DNA from: Batillaria attramentaria
Lineage: Eukaryota; Mollusca; Gastropoda; Batillariidae
Assembly (NCBI GenBank): GCA_018292915.2
Contig: JACVVK020000373.1
Coordinates: 309,501 to 373,500 of the forward strand
Direction: 5' to 3'
DNA: 64,000 nt
Under the pieces are notes generated by a model, which saw nothing but the letters and a program-made list of their open reading frames with translations, made no database searches and was not told where the DNA came from. Below are positions 22,542 to 36,500 of the stretch, one piece after another. Each line of letters opens with the position of its first letter. Position 1 is the first letter of the stretch. Both the position numbers and the translations under genes were made by a program.

Positions 22542-25500
22542 AACCAACAAAAAAACGATGATCAGAGTTAGTTAGTTAGTTATTTAGGGCTTAACGCCGC
22601 ACAAGCAACAAAGGCTAATTCGCGGCTCATGAAAGTCCCTTCCTGCCAGGTCCTATAAAACATAAAAATTCCCGCATTAAAACAAGATGTAAATAAATAT
22701 GAAAAATCTATCAGGTCTAAATGAGACTTCTTTGTGGACTTAAAAAAAATTTAACATAGGTGGTCAGTGAAAGACTGAATATTTGAAGTCTATAATTTAT
22801 AGAACAGGTTGACCTCTTTCAGGAAACTGAAGATGCTGTTGGGAGGGACATCCCTGAACAGCACCTTCAGTGAATCTGCACAGTAATGTAATCAGAGTAA
22901 AAACAAGATGGAAACAGAATTTTGGAAGAAAAATTATAATTGTTTACCTGAAATCAATTCCATGCCGTCAACAATAATAATAATAATAGAAATTATTTCA
23001 AAAAACCCCAAAACCAACAACAAACTTCCTTCTCTTTCTTCTCTTTCTTCTCTGATGAATGCAGTAAATAAAAGTTCACACAACTGGGAAAAACAACCAG
23101 CACAGTATTTCTAATGCTATCAAACATCTCAACAAAACATGTAAAAACATAATTTTACATTGTAGTAATGCCCAGCTTCCCCTACATGGTCACCCCTTGT
23201 CGTGGGGTAGTGGCTTGTGTACCTCAATGACCCAGAGAACTATGCCAGCAGGAGCACATGCTCCTGGCAGGGTCACCCAAGCTGGACAGGTCGAAGGGTA
23301 GAGGTCAGACGAATGTGGACCACCTCTCCAAGAGGCTAAACGGGTTTGCGTAGGGTTAACAGCCCTACCTGTAAAAAACACTAAGTTACTGAGCATCGAC
23401 AGCAACAAACCGAGACATTCACCTGGGCGAGGAAGGGTCTCCATCCCGGAGACCTATGACGCATTGCAGTGAAAGCCGAAAGGAAGCTGCAAGGCCGACC
23501 CCCCTTCTAACACCCAGGACAACAACGAGAGTAGCCACATGGAACATCAGGACAATGTATGAAGTAGGAAGGACCATACAAGTAGCAAGAGAGATGAAGA
23601 ACTACAAGATAGGAATACTGGGACTGAGTGAGACAAGGTGGCTACAGACAGGACAGCTGAGATTTTCATCGGGAGAGCAATTGCTGTACTCTGGACACAC
23701 AGAGGATGGAGCCCCCCACACTGAGGGCGTGGCCCTGATGCTGGCACCGGAGGCACAGCGGGCACTCATCGGCTGGGAACCTGTCAACTCCCGCATCATT
23801 ACAGCCAAATTCATCACCAAGAAAAAGACATCAAGCTGAACATCATCCAGTGCTACGCTCCCACCAATGATGCGGAAGAGGAGAAAAAAGATGACTTCTA
23901 CCAACAACTGCAGACAGTGATAGATAGAGGAGGAGCCAAGGACATGACCGTACTGATGGGAGACTTCAACGCCAAGATTGGATCAGACAACACAGGCTAC
24001 GAGGACACCAGGGAACACATGGACTGGGACAGATGAACGAAAATGGTGAGCGCTTTGCAGACTTCTGTGCCCTGAACCAGCTAGTGATAGGAGGCAGCAT
24101 CTTCCCACACAAGCGCATCCACAAGGCCACATGGAGATCACCGGACCATGTCACGGAGAACCAGATTGATCACATCTGCATCAGCCGGAAGTTCAGGAGA
24201 TCGTGGCGGGATGTGCGCGTGATGAGGGGTGCCGATGTATCATCAGACCACCACCTTCTTGCAACAACATTGAGACTTCGGCTTAAGAGGCACACCAACG
24301 CCAACAACACACGGACCAGGTACAACGTTGGACTACTCAGGAACACAGACACACAAGCAGCATTCCGGATCAGCCTTTCCAACAGGTTCCAGCCACTGCA
24401 AGACCTGATAGAAGACAGTGAAATGGACATTGAGACACACTGGGAACACAGCAAGAAACTCTGGCACGACACATGCGAAGAGTCCTTGGCAAGAGAAAGA
24501 CCCAACATAAGGAATGGATCTCTGCTGATACCATCCAGAAGCTGGAAGTTAGAAAAGCGAAGAAAACTGCACTGAACACGAGCCGAACAAGAAGAGCCAA
24601 GGCAAAGGCACAAGAGGAATACACAGCAGCTGACAGAGAAGTGAAGAGGAGCACCAGGAAGGACAAGAGGGACTACATCGACAACCTGGCCAGTCAAGCA
24701 GAGGAAGCAGCCCGACAAGGGAATCTAAAAGACCTGTACCAGGTGAACAAGAAGCTCGCGGGCAAATTTCAGCAGACAGACAAACCAGTGAAGGACAAGA
24801 ACGGGCACCCACTGACAACAACTGAGGAACAGCTGAAACGATGGGCAGAACACTTCAGGGAGCTGTTAAATCCCCATCCCTGAAACACCACCAGACATCC
24901 CACCAGCAGAGACAGAACTACCCATCAACTGCGACAAGCCCTCTAAGGCGGAGATCAGGAAAGCCATCATGACACTGAGAAATGGGAAAGCTGCAGGGCC
25001 GGATGAGATACCAGCAGAAGCCATCAAAGCAGACACAGAGACAGCCGTCAACATGCTGCACAGCCTATTCAGCAAGATCTGGGAGAAGGAAGAGGTGCCA
25101 GCTCAGTGGAAAGAAGGGATCGTCATCAAGCTGCCAAAGAAAGGGGACCTCAGGGACTGCAGCAACTACCGAGGGATCATGCTCCTGTCAGTGCCAGGCA
25201 AGGTTCTCAACAGAATTCTACTGGAGAGGATGAGAGAGGCAGTCGACCCCATGCTCCGAGACCAGCAGGCGGGCTTTCGCAGGAACAGGTCCTGCGCTGA
25301 CCAGATTGCCAGCCTACGCATCATTGTGGAGCAGTCGCTGGAGTGGAACTCCCCCCTCTACATCAACTTCATAGACTATGAGAAGGCTTTCGACAGCGTA
25401 GACAGAGAGGCACTGTGGAAGCTGCTAAGGCACTATGGAGTTCCTGGGAAGATCATCTCCCTGATCCAGTGCACCTACCAAGACATGAGCTGCAGGATTG

Positions 25501-27119
25501 CCCATGCTGGCCAGTTGTCAGAAAGCTTCGAGGTGAAGACCGGAGTCCGCCAGGGATGCCTGTTGTCCCCGTTTCTCTTCCTCCTGGTCATCGACTGGAT
25601 CATGAAGACCACTACAGCAGGCAGGAAAAACGGGATACAGTGGACACTCTGGACGCAGCTGGATGACCTCGACTTCGCGGACGACCTGGCGCTCCTGTCT
25701 CACAGCCACAGCCAGATGCAGGACAAGACTACATGCCTGGAAGCCACATCAGCCGGAACAGGGCTCAAGATCAACAGGAAGAAAACCGAGCTGATGAAGA
25801 TCAACACCACTGCCAACACACCAGTCACAGTCGGTGGAGAGCCCATCAGGGAGGTGGAGTCTTTTGTCTACCTGGGGAGTGTGGTTGATGGACAGGGAGG
25901 CACAGACCGAGACGTCACAGCCAGAATCGGCAAGGCAAGGGCAGCAATGGTCATGCTGAAGAACGTCTGGGCATCCAAAGTTGTCAGCATAAGAACCAAA
26001 CTTCGCATCTTCAACTCCAACGTGAAGTCAGTTCTGCTCTACGGATGCGAAACATGGAGGACAACGAAGACGATGCAGCAGAAGATCCAGACATTTCTCA
26101 ACACCTGTCTGAGGCGCATCTTCAACATCCGATGGCCAGAGAAGATCCGGAATGAAGAGCTGTGGGAGCGAGCGGGGCAGGAACCAGTGGCCAAGCAGAT
26201 CCTGCGGAGGAAGTGGGGCTGGATTGGACACACCCTCAGGAAGCCAGCATCCAGCACCACACGCCAAGCCCTGACATGGAACCCGCAGGGGAAAAGGAAG
26301 AGAGGCCGGCCTCGCAACAGCTGGAGGCGGGACACTGAGGCAGAGCTATGTAAGCAGGGGACCAACTGGACTGGAGTGGCAAGACTAGCCCAGAACAGAG
26401 TGCGATGGCGAAGGGTTGTCGATGGCCTATGCTCCACGTGGAGCCAAGGGCCTAAGTAAGTAAGTAAGTAAGTAATGCCCAGCTTACCTATACTTAATCT
26501 CATGTCTAAGAGGTCTGTAATTTAATTCAAAGAAGATGCAGAAGCCATTAAATCTACATAAAATAACAACATTATCTTATTACTCCTTATTTCACTCGGT
26601 AAACTTACACATTTTATTCAGAGGAGAAAAAGACGAAGAACACACACACACACACACACACACACACCACACACACACACACACACACACCACAACGCAC
26701 ACACCCACAACAAAAGCGTGGGGCACATGGATGGGTGGTTGGGGGTGGCACATTCATTTACATGTATAGATCTTCATTTTCAAAGTTAAATCAGAAACAT
26801 GCAAGACAAACATGCTCTCACTAACTGTCCTGATTGTGCCACTTTTTTTTTTTCCTAGACACGGGAGCGGCAGAAAAAACAAAAAAGCAGTTAAAAATGG
26901 CCTAGAGGCGGCAGAATTCATCTGAACGGCTCAAAAAAAAAGAAAAAAGTCTGCTGTGTGGAAATTTATAAACAACTATATGTACATGTATACCTGTATG
27001 GCAACTCTCCAGGGTTGCCCGTTTTGCCAGATGCCACGTAACACGGGATGACCACCGAGCGGAAATTTCCCTTGAACTGTCGCAGCAAGGACGCAATGGC
27101 TGCACTGTACTCTGGGGAA
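13456..27119 (-). CDS. CFAP74: CFAP74 exons 31-42: C-terminal ASH-like block and stop
   Basis: Exons 26994-27119, 22119-22283, 20338-20458, 19689-19844, 19180-19309, 18757-18822, 17961-18049, 17174-17303, 16727-16857, 14249-14317, 14008-14073 and 13456-13554. Beta-strand-rich units include [64 protein letters not shown] and [12 protein letters not shown]. The protein ends [12 protein letters not shown]. Exon 32 is one base short near 22268-22272 and exon 33 one base long near 20429-20432. The intron between exons 31 and 32 (about 4.7 kb) holds the non-LTR retrotransposon. Confidence 0.84.
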
Positions 27120-27889
27120 CTGAAATCAAATCATGAACTCAAGCTAAGCATCATAAATGCACACTGCTGGTATCTGTGGTAACAGGATACTGAGTGCTCA
27201 GCCTACCAACAGTATCCATTTTTTCTTCTTTTCTTTTCTTACATCAGGCCCCCTCCCTACTAAAAAGAGCATTTTAAAGCCTCTATGTTCACAACACCGC
27301 TGAGAAGGAAAACTGAAAACATTCAAAGCTCTGATGTTGTTTGCCAGACAGAAGGATGTTTCATTTGACCATTGTGAATGTTTTTTTTTTTGACTTTGTG
27401 GCTTCTAATAGTAGAGAAATATGACTTTCTTTGAAACGAAAACGGTAATGACTGCAAAGTGGTTACAAGTTAAGCAAATAAAAGCGACACAAAAGGTCCT
27501 GAAGAAGGCGTAAGCTGAAACGTCGATCTGTGCCGTCCTTTGTCAAAGTTAAGTGGTTTCTGTCCCTTTTGTGTCGCTTTTATTTGCTTGACTTTCTTTG
27601 AGCCTGCGGTCCATTCCTGAACGGACTGAGACTCGAAAAATCTTCTAAAAGCACAGTCTAGCTGGTCGTCAGTCCGCAACCAAACAACGTTGTATGCGGT
27701 ACATGCTGGCCAGAGTTGCCACAATGGTTTCAAGTGCTGTACTGTGACGTTTTGGTTTTATATCCCATAATACAGTAACCTGATCCATCCGTTCCTGTGA
27801 TACGACAGCTCTTCTAAATGTTTTACATATTGTGTTTTATCATTACCTGAAGGTTGTAATTTGTATATGTATGGATGATCGTTTGTATT

Positions 27890-27952
<63 letters not shown>

Positions 27953-30126
27953 CGCCGGTTCGGCTCAATGTTTGTCATTGTAATGATTTTTATTGTCAGT
28001 TTTGTCTGAGCAGACAGTGCAATTTCCCTTCAAGGGACGAATAACGCGATATCTTATCTTATAATGTGTCTCAGGTGCCTGATTTTGATGCACAGATTAC
28101 GCACATTCCATCAAATTTTCCACACAATATTGTATGCCTGTCATACGTATTGAGACTTTAGCATGATTCATGTCATGTAGCTATGCAGGAAACTTGTCCC
28201 CTGCCCAACAGTTTTCAATATTCACCTGATCTCCAAGACAGAAACACAAACTAGAGAGGCAAAAGCCTCCATGGCTCCCTTGTGACAAGGGTCAAGGTCA
28301 TTCACAAGTGTATGTTTGTAAAGCTCTTATCACTATCATCACGGCAAGTAAAGTGTCTCTGGCGTTCCAAGTTCCTGGCAATATTACAATTTTCCCCCCA
28401 AACAGTTTGCATGGCCTTGACCTTGGGTCAAGGTCATTAAAATGAGATCACATCAATGTCTATTATTATGCCAAGTTTGACGCCTCTAGTATTTGTAGTT
28501 CCTCCGAAAACGGTAATGTTAAAATTCACAACAGACAGCGTTAATGACCTTGACCTTCAGTCAAGGTCATTCAAAAAGGTAGGTCTCATTGCAGTCTATC
28601 ATCATGCCCTATTTGGTGCCTCAACTGTTTGTTGTTTCAGAGAAAATGCCAAGGTTAAAGCTTCCCCAAAACAGCTTGCATGGCCTTGACCTTGACTAAA
28701 AGTCATTGAACACAGGTATGTCAGTGAAGGTGTTGCCAATGTCTATCATCATGCAAAGTTTGATACTTCTGGTTCTTCTAGATTCCGAAAAAAAATGCAA
28801 ATGTAAAAATTTCCAAACAGACTGCTTTAATGACCTTGACCTTGGGTCAAGGTCATTTAAAATGGTATGTGTGCATAGTTCTTATGGTTGTCTAACAGCA
28901 CGCCAAGTTTGGCGCCTCTGCTGTTTGTTATTTCTGAGAAAATGCCAATGTTAAGGTTTCACAAAAATAGCTTGTATGGCCTTGACCTTGACACAAGGCC
29001 ATTGCATACATGTATATCTGTAAAGTTCTGATCAATGTCTATCATCATGCAAAGTTTCAAACCTCTGGTCTTTGTAGATTCCGTGAAAATGCCAATGTAA
29101 AATTTTCAAACAGACAGCATTAGTGACCTTGACCTTGAGTCAAGGTCATTCAAAATGATATGTTTTGAAAGGTCTTATGGATGTCTATCAGCATGCCAAG
29201 TTTGGTGTCTCTGCTGTTTGTAGTTTCTGAGAAAACGACAACGTTAAAGTTTTCTGGACACACAACACACACACACACACACACACACAGACAGACAGAC
29301 AGACAACAGACAGACGACGGGGCTATTACATAGACTCCCATTGTTACACAAGGGAGCCAAAAAGGTCAAGATTCATCCAACAGTGGCAGAGTGCATGTTC
29401 TTCCTAGCAAAACAACCGTTAAAAGAATCATTACTCTTGCCAGGGTGGGTGTGTGTGTGTTTGGGGGTTTAACATCCTCTTCCACCACATAGGGTGATAT
29501 CAAAGACAGGGCAACGATGAAAAAGCCAGCACAAATATTTGGCCCCAGCCAGGATCAAACTCACGACCCGAGCATTAGAAGTCTAACGCTCTACCATTCG
29601 ACCACCCCGGCTCCCCTACTCTTGCCAGGTTTTAATTAAAGAAGGCCCAAACTGAAAGTTCACAGGCAATGGGAAGAGAACCAGGGAATACCCATTGGTG
29701 AAACGTAATGCAGGTGATAGATCTGCACTCATTACGATCAGCAGGTATACTCACTCTTTTGAAATGGAATCTGGATCAGGGGGCGTAACGACGCGTGGTT
29801 TGGACACTGTGCTGGAGCCTGATGCTGCACCGACCTGCGATGGTCTGCCCTTTGGTGCTCCCCCTGGTGGCTGGGGTGGTTTGCCTTTAGCAGGTGCTTT
29901 TACTGTTTTGGCAGCTGCTTTCTGCAGAATATAAAGAAACACCCTGCTAATTCATCTGTACAAACTATGCGTAAAAAAAACAACAAAAAAACAGAAAAAA
30001 GACCGGCAGAAAGGAGACAATACTTCTGCCACTGTAACACACATGCACGCACGCACACACCCTGGAAACACCCCTTTATCCACAACCAAGCAAACAAGTA
30101 CACAAACAAAAACAACAGAAAAGAAA

Positions 30127-30157
<31 letters not shown>

Positions 30158-30520
30158 CAAAACAAAAAAAAACAAAAAACAAAAAACCCAACCAAACAAA
30201 CAAAATTAAAAAAAAAAAACCACCCGAACTCCAACAAACACCAGCAACAACGAAAAGCGCAAAAAAGAGACCCCCCCCCCCCCAACAAATAATAAATTCT
30301 AAATTTAGGAGTGCAAGAATATTTCATATTTCAATACATTGTTTTCTTTTCCTTAAAGCAGCCTTCTTTAAGAAAATAAATAAATAAATAAATATTCGAT
30401 ACAAATAAAAATGCCCATGCAATTCATGTGTACACACATTTGGGGAAAAAAGACGGGGGGAGACAACACTTCTGCTACATGTGTGCATGCACACATATGC
30501 ATGCAAGCTTGCATGCATGT

Positions 30521-30580
<60 letters not shown>

Positions 30581-33500
30581 GAGAGCAAACACCCCCCACC
30601 TCACACCCCAAGAAAATGAAAAAAAAATGAAAACAAAAACAAAGCAACAAGAAAAAGAAAGCAAACAAAAAAACCCCCAAACCAACATACAAAAAGAAAC
30701 AACAAACACAAACAAACAAACAAAGAAACAAAACCGAGCAGACCCATTTATCCTTCACGTTTCCGGGCATGTTTGACACCAGCTGGAACCGACCATTTGA
30801 ACATGTTAAATTGTTTTACTTGCTGATTTGCAGTGCGTGTTTAGCAACATGTCTCTCTCTCTCTCTGTCTCTTTTTTTTACTTTTTTTTTTAAAGAAGTG
30901 TGATGACAAATATGCTTGAAATGGACTCTGGCTCACCCACATTCATCCACCCACCCACATACCTATATTCACACCCACACACACACGACTAACCAGAGCC
31001 TGTTCGGCCATCTCTCTCTCTTTCCGCAGTTCTTCCTCGTATTCCTTCTCGGCTTGAGCGGTCGCAATCTTGACGGCCATACGCACTGCCTCTCGTCTGA
31101 TGTCTTCCTCGGCAAGTGTTGGGGAGAATCTCAGCTCCACTTTGGCTTTCTGCAATGACACAAATCAGTCCAATGTTGTATGTATCAAGGCAGAAAAAAA
31201 TAAAAATAAAAATAAAATGCAAACAAAAACAAGAACAGCTTCCCTTGCTATTTTCCTAGCTAGCCCTTCCTACACAGCCTCAGAGTCCTGCACACTGTTT
31301 TTCCTCCAATCCCACCTCTGCACAAGGTGTGCACATGTTAAGCTGAGTGTCCACTGGCCTACCCAGCAGGGGATGCTGGCAGATCTGTTTACAGGTCATG
31401 ACCGCGTGCTGCCAAACAGCTTGGTAGGCTGTCTCGCAGCGTGCGGGCAGTGTACACATTCACAGAGGAAATCGGAAACAGGAGGGTCCATCTTTTCTCA
31501 TCATTCAAAAGTGCGTAGGGAGCCACTGTAGACTGAAGTTGTACATGCGGAAGTGTCGCTAGCTGCGTGGCAGACGCCGCATGCTGGGCGGAATTTGGGT
31601 GGAGCGGTGTCACGGGCATCTGGTATTGCTCAGATGGCACCCTCTAATGAGTTCTTTAATGCTGTTTGTAGCCCAGTGGTGCCGACGTTGCAGCATGATT
31701 TTGCTAGCTCCTCTTTCAAGACAGTCCCACTGTGGGTATCGCAGGTACGTATAGGCCGATGCTCTTTTGAAGGCAGGCAGGCAGCTGCTAGCTCAGCCAC
31801 AACGTGACCTACAGAGAGGCGAAAACAATCGTCCACAACTGGTACTGGTCCCAGTAGAAGAGAAGACTGGGTGCAGATAATGGTGTTGACTTGATTCACC
31901 AGCTTGAGAGGCACCAGTAGACAATCCTCTTCACACTGAAGACTGGCCACTGCTGACTACTGAGCCACCTCAACCGACTCAAGATTGCCCACACTGACAT
32001 AATTATGTCCATGTGACACTGGATCCCGGACCCCTGAACACATCCTTCAATATACTGTCCTGCCCATGATGCTCTATGGCGTCAAACCTGGCCTGAGGGC
32101 AAAGAGCTACAGGTGCAGCCGTCATGACCTAAAGAAGACCGTGGCATTCGTCATGGTCACCAGGCTGCAGATCTAACACAACCAGTCAAATCGACCACAG
32201 AAGCAGAAGAAGATAGCTCCTCAAAGAACTGGCCCCTTGCCTCAAAAAGACAACCAACATTTGTCAAAATTGCAAGAAAAAGTTGATGATTATCTAGCCA
32301 GTCAAATGAATGCATGAATGAATGAATGGATGGATGAGTGAATGAATGAACGAATGAATGAACGAATGAATGAATGAATGAATGAATGAATGAATGAATG
32401 AATGAATGAATGAGTGAATAATATGATGTGTCCACTTCACAGCACCTTGCCGGGGTCTATAGTGCCAACAGCGGGAGAAACCGTGAGAGGGACACCAGGG
32501 GGCACCACAAACTCATACGATGTTGGCTCCACAGGACAGATTTCACCTGAAACATCAAAACAGAAAATTACAGAACAAATGAAATACTCGTTTCAAACAT
32601 TGTACCAAACTGTACTGAAAGTGACTACACGTAGATGCAAGCTTTACAATGGGGGAATTGCCACTTTCAAAACTCACGCTGTAGTCTGTAGTGTGTGAAG
32701 AAGACACTCGTTGGTGGTGGGCTGGCTAATCTTGAGAAAAAACTTTGCTGCACAGAACAGTGCTGCTGACTCCACTCTGAAGTTGGAGGAGATCTTTCCA
32801 GTTGGAAATATTTATTCTAAAGAAGTGTCTTATTTTTAGGAATTTTGAAATAAGTGCAAGAAGTAACTGCGTCTCTGATTAACAAAAGAGCACAGTGTAT
32901 CTTACCTTTGGTACCAATACGCGGCACAGGATGAGTGAACTCGTTGCTACTCGTATGATGGTTGACCACATTCACTGACGCCGTTGACACATCGTACAAG
33001 GCTGTGGCTGCAAAGTGCACCACCTGGTGGGAGAGCTGAAGGGGAGGCAACACACCAACCCCCACGCAGGAAATTTTGAAGTCCTGGAAAATCAACAGCA
33101 ATACTGTATAGCACATGCAGCTCAGTATGACAAGAAAACTACTCAGGGAGTAGACAGGGTATTCCCCTGAAAATCGCAGTCTTCAATGTAAACACCACCA
33201 AAACAACTAAGATTAATGTCACACAGGAGTGTTTATAGTCCAAACAAACAGCGAACATATGGTGTTTTTCCAAATTTCTTGTGTGACATGCGGCTACAAC
33301 ACGCCTATGCCCTGATTTTTCCAACGCGTATTTTGAGCCATTTCCATTTATCTTCGAACAAAAACATCTCCCATGTGTCATGAGCAAGGGCTTAAAATAA
33401 TCCAACAGAAGGAAACATGTATAGCATTTAGTGATGAAGTGGCAATGCAGACACATTTTGCTAGGAGTGTTTAAGGACATGTCTCCCCCCCCCCCCCCCC

Positions 33501-36500
33501 GGCAATTTTTCAAAAATAAGACTAAAATCTGCTCAGTTTGGTGCATTTTGGTACTGCTTTTAAGTGCTTCAGATGAAAAACACTTTTGCTGTGGAAAATA
33601 TTTAGAATTAGACTAAAATCTATGCAATTTGGTGTGTTTGGCATGGTTTTACCTGCTTCAGAGAAGGAAACACACTTTGGAGGGGGGGGGGGGGATTTTT
33701 AGCCAAAGGTGGAAATCCGCCGAAGAGTGGAAGATTTCAAGCCCTGATGAGCCTAAGATTTATTTATTTATTTAATTTTTTTTTGAGAGTGTAGATCTGT
33801 TGGAAGATGGGACCAGGATTTTCTTCTTACACACACACACATAACCTCACCTGTTGATGAGTGACTTGCACACCAGGTCAAACTTGTAATCAAAGGCCTT
33901 CGAAGGACTGAAGATGTCGTCAAGCTCTATGGTCTCCAGTGGCAACAATGTTCCAAACCCATCGTTAGGCTGTACCTCTACGTACTGGAACAGCGGTAAA
34001 ATGGAGTATCAGCATGCAACAGTCCAAATCAGCACAATTCAATCATGCAAATTATGCAGGAACTTTTCTCTCTGTCCAGAAATCATCAGTATTCCTCTTC
34101 TCCCCAACACAGAAACATGGATATGTCCAGATCTATGCAATGGTGCTTTTTGTCATGTTGGTGTACATGTTTATCTATGCACTCATCTCTGGCAATCCAA
34201 CAAAGCTGGAAAAAAAAAATTCAATTAAAAAAAAAAGATAACAAGATGACTCTCACCATCACCCCTTTCCCCTTTCAAAAACAAAAACAACAGCAGCAGC
34301 AACAACAACTCATACAAAAAAAAAACAACAACCAAAAAACCCCAAAAACAATAAACTATAGGTAAGACAAAAACCAAACAAAACAAAAACAAAAGTTAAA
34401 ATCCAAAAACAAACCCCCCAAAAACAAAAACAAAAATCACAACACAACAAAAACAACCCCCCACACTATCACATTTACACTTTGCTTTTATCAATAAAGG
34501 CAGTTCTTATATCCACCCACCTCTGGCAACCCAACAAAGCGAACTCCTGTGGCAGGATTGACTTGTTGGTGAGTTTGATGGTTGTTTTTGTCGACTCGTA
34601 CACTGTGGTGTAGCCAAAGTCGATGTTCTTCACATCAAACTCTAGGTCAGAGTTGGTCACCACCGCATTCACAGTAAACGGCACGGGGGCTGTCTGCGAA
34701 GATAGAAAACAAAACACCATCACTAAGGCTGAGCCACGATTTATTTGTTTATTTCATTTTCTGAGAAAAAATACTGTGAGATGGAAAATTCATCATTCAG
34801 TCGGCCTACAAGAGCCATGTCATCAGCATAGTTTAAAAGGGCTAATGCTGCCATTTTTATGCTCACAGATCATTCTGAGCTGTTTTTGTCTATCATCACA
34901 CCACTAAGACATCTTGAGAGTGATTGCGTCTGTGACGAGATCTACAAGCATGTCGCATCATCAGCACTAGGCCTGGACATAAACTGTCAAAATCCATCCA
35001 TATGATCAGCAGCACATGCAGTCAGTTTATTACAAACAACTCTCTCCATGCATTTGGCAACAATATGTTGTGTGCGTTTCTGGGTGAGTGAGTGTGTGTT
35101 CATTGTAAGGCACCCTGAGCTCCCTTAAATACCCATATTATTATTATTATTATTATGCAAAATAGCGAGGGTTCCACTGAAAAAACCCAACCAAAAACAG
35201 CACACTCACCTGATCTGCCACCCGGATTATCATTGGAGCCTCCAGGACACCCGTGTCACGATCAAAGTATTTTACTGCTTCCTCAAACAGGGACTGTCTG
35301 TGTGAAACAGATGGAATAACAGTTTCTGTTTCAGCAATAAGAGATCTCAGAGGTGATTGAATTCATCAACACAAGGATTTTGAAAGCTAAAAAAAAAAAA
35401 AAAAAGATGGATAGATAATGGCACAAAAACCGTGAGCATGGGGTGAGTTACTGGGGAAGCGGTAACAACTTCTGCCGCCAGTATGAGAGGTTTTGAGTTT
35501 CAGTCCTGCTCAGGGCAACAGACTTTTTGCTTCTAGTGTGTGGCACTGTTTATTTGGGCTGATCGTCGGCACTTTTTTTCCGATACTCCACCTTCCTCCC
35601 CATGTACTTTTAAATGTTTAGCACACAAAAATTTGAAATGTGGTTCTTCATGTACTCCGACGTCCTCCCCTTCTGTTTTTGAAATGTTCAGCACATACAA
35701 AATTAAAATAAAATGCAATTCTGAAACTTGAACAGCTGTGCTGACCTTTACACCACATGATTGTTATGTACTGATGTCTGGTGTGGGATTTAATTTGCAG
35801 AATTCACGTGAGCCTGCAAACTGTTTTTTTTTTTTTTTTTTTGGTTTTTTTTTTAGCTAAGCAACTGGGCAAAGTGCCTACACAATACATGAAAATAACA
35901 AAGGCACCAAGCAAAAGGAAGAAGGGTACCTTTGGTTTGAAAATTAAAACAAAAATTTGAATATAGTGCAAGCCATTTGCACGCATGCATGCATGCACAC
36001 CATGCACAAATCCTACCTGGGAAGGAACTTGAGTTGTGCGGAGAACTGCGACTGGGCCTGTACATATCCCGTTTTGGGCAGAAACTCCATGTGGTTTTTC
36101 AGCTCTTTGCAAACCTCAAACTTCAGACGCAGCGCAGTTGTTGCTCTGTGAACAGAAAGACACTGTCAGTTTTCTATTGAAATACATTTCACCGCAAAGC
36201 TACACGAATCCTGAGAAATATGCCATCACTATGAACAAGTGACGAGTGGAAGCATGAAATTTGCAGGGTGTTCCCCAGTTTCTGATCTTGTTTGCCTATA
36301 CACTTCCATGATTTTCTACACCTGGAAGGCCCTTATGCTTCCCTTGCCATATGATGGCCACCCTCACAGGCGCCAAAGTTAACACCAGGACATTTTTGAA
36401 GTGCAGAATGCCGTCCAAGAATTTTCAGACCTCCATAGCAGCATCACACCATTGCCCTTATACTCATCATAAGGCCCGATGCACACGAGCGTCAGCGTCA

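Noticed and set aside
23547..24821. Minus-strand frames of 72-182 residues across the LINE
   Set aside because: They are antisense shadows of the endonuclease-reverse-transcriptase ORF.
31389..31950. Minus-strand frames of 83-106 residues
   Set aside because: No family resemblance, no splice fit with CFAP74 (exons 28 and 29 already join in phase), and no conserved motif.
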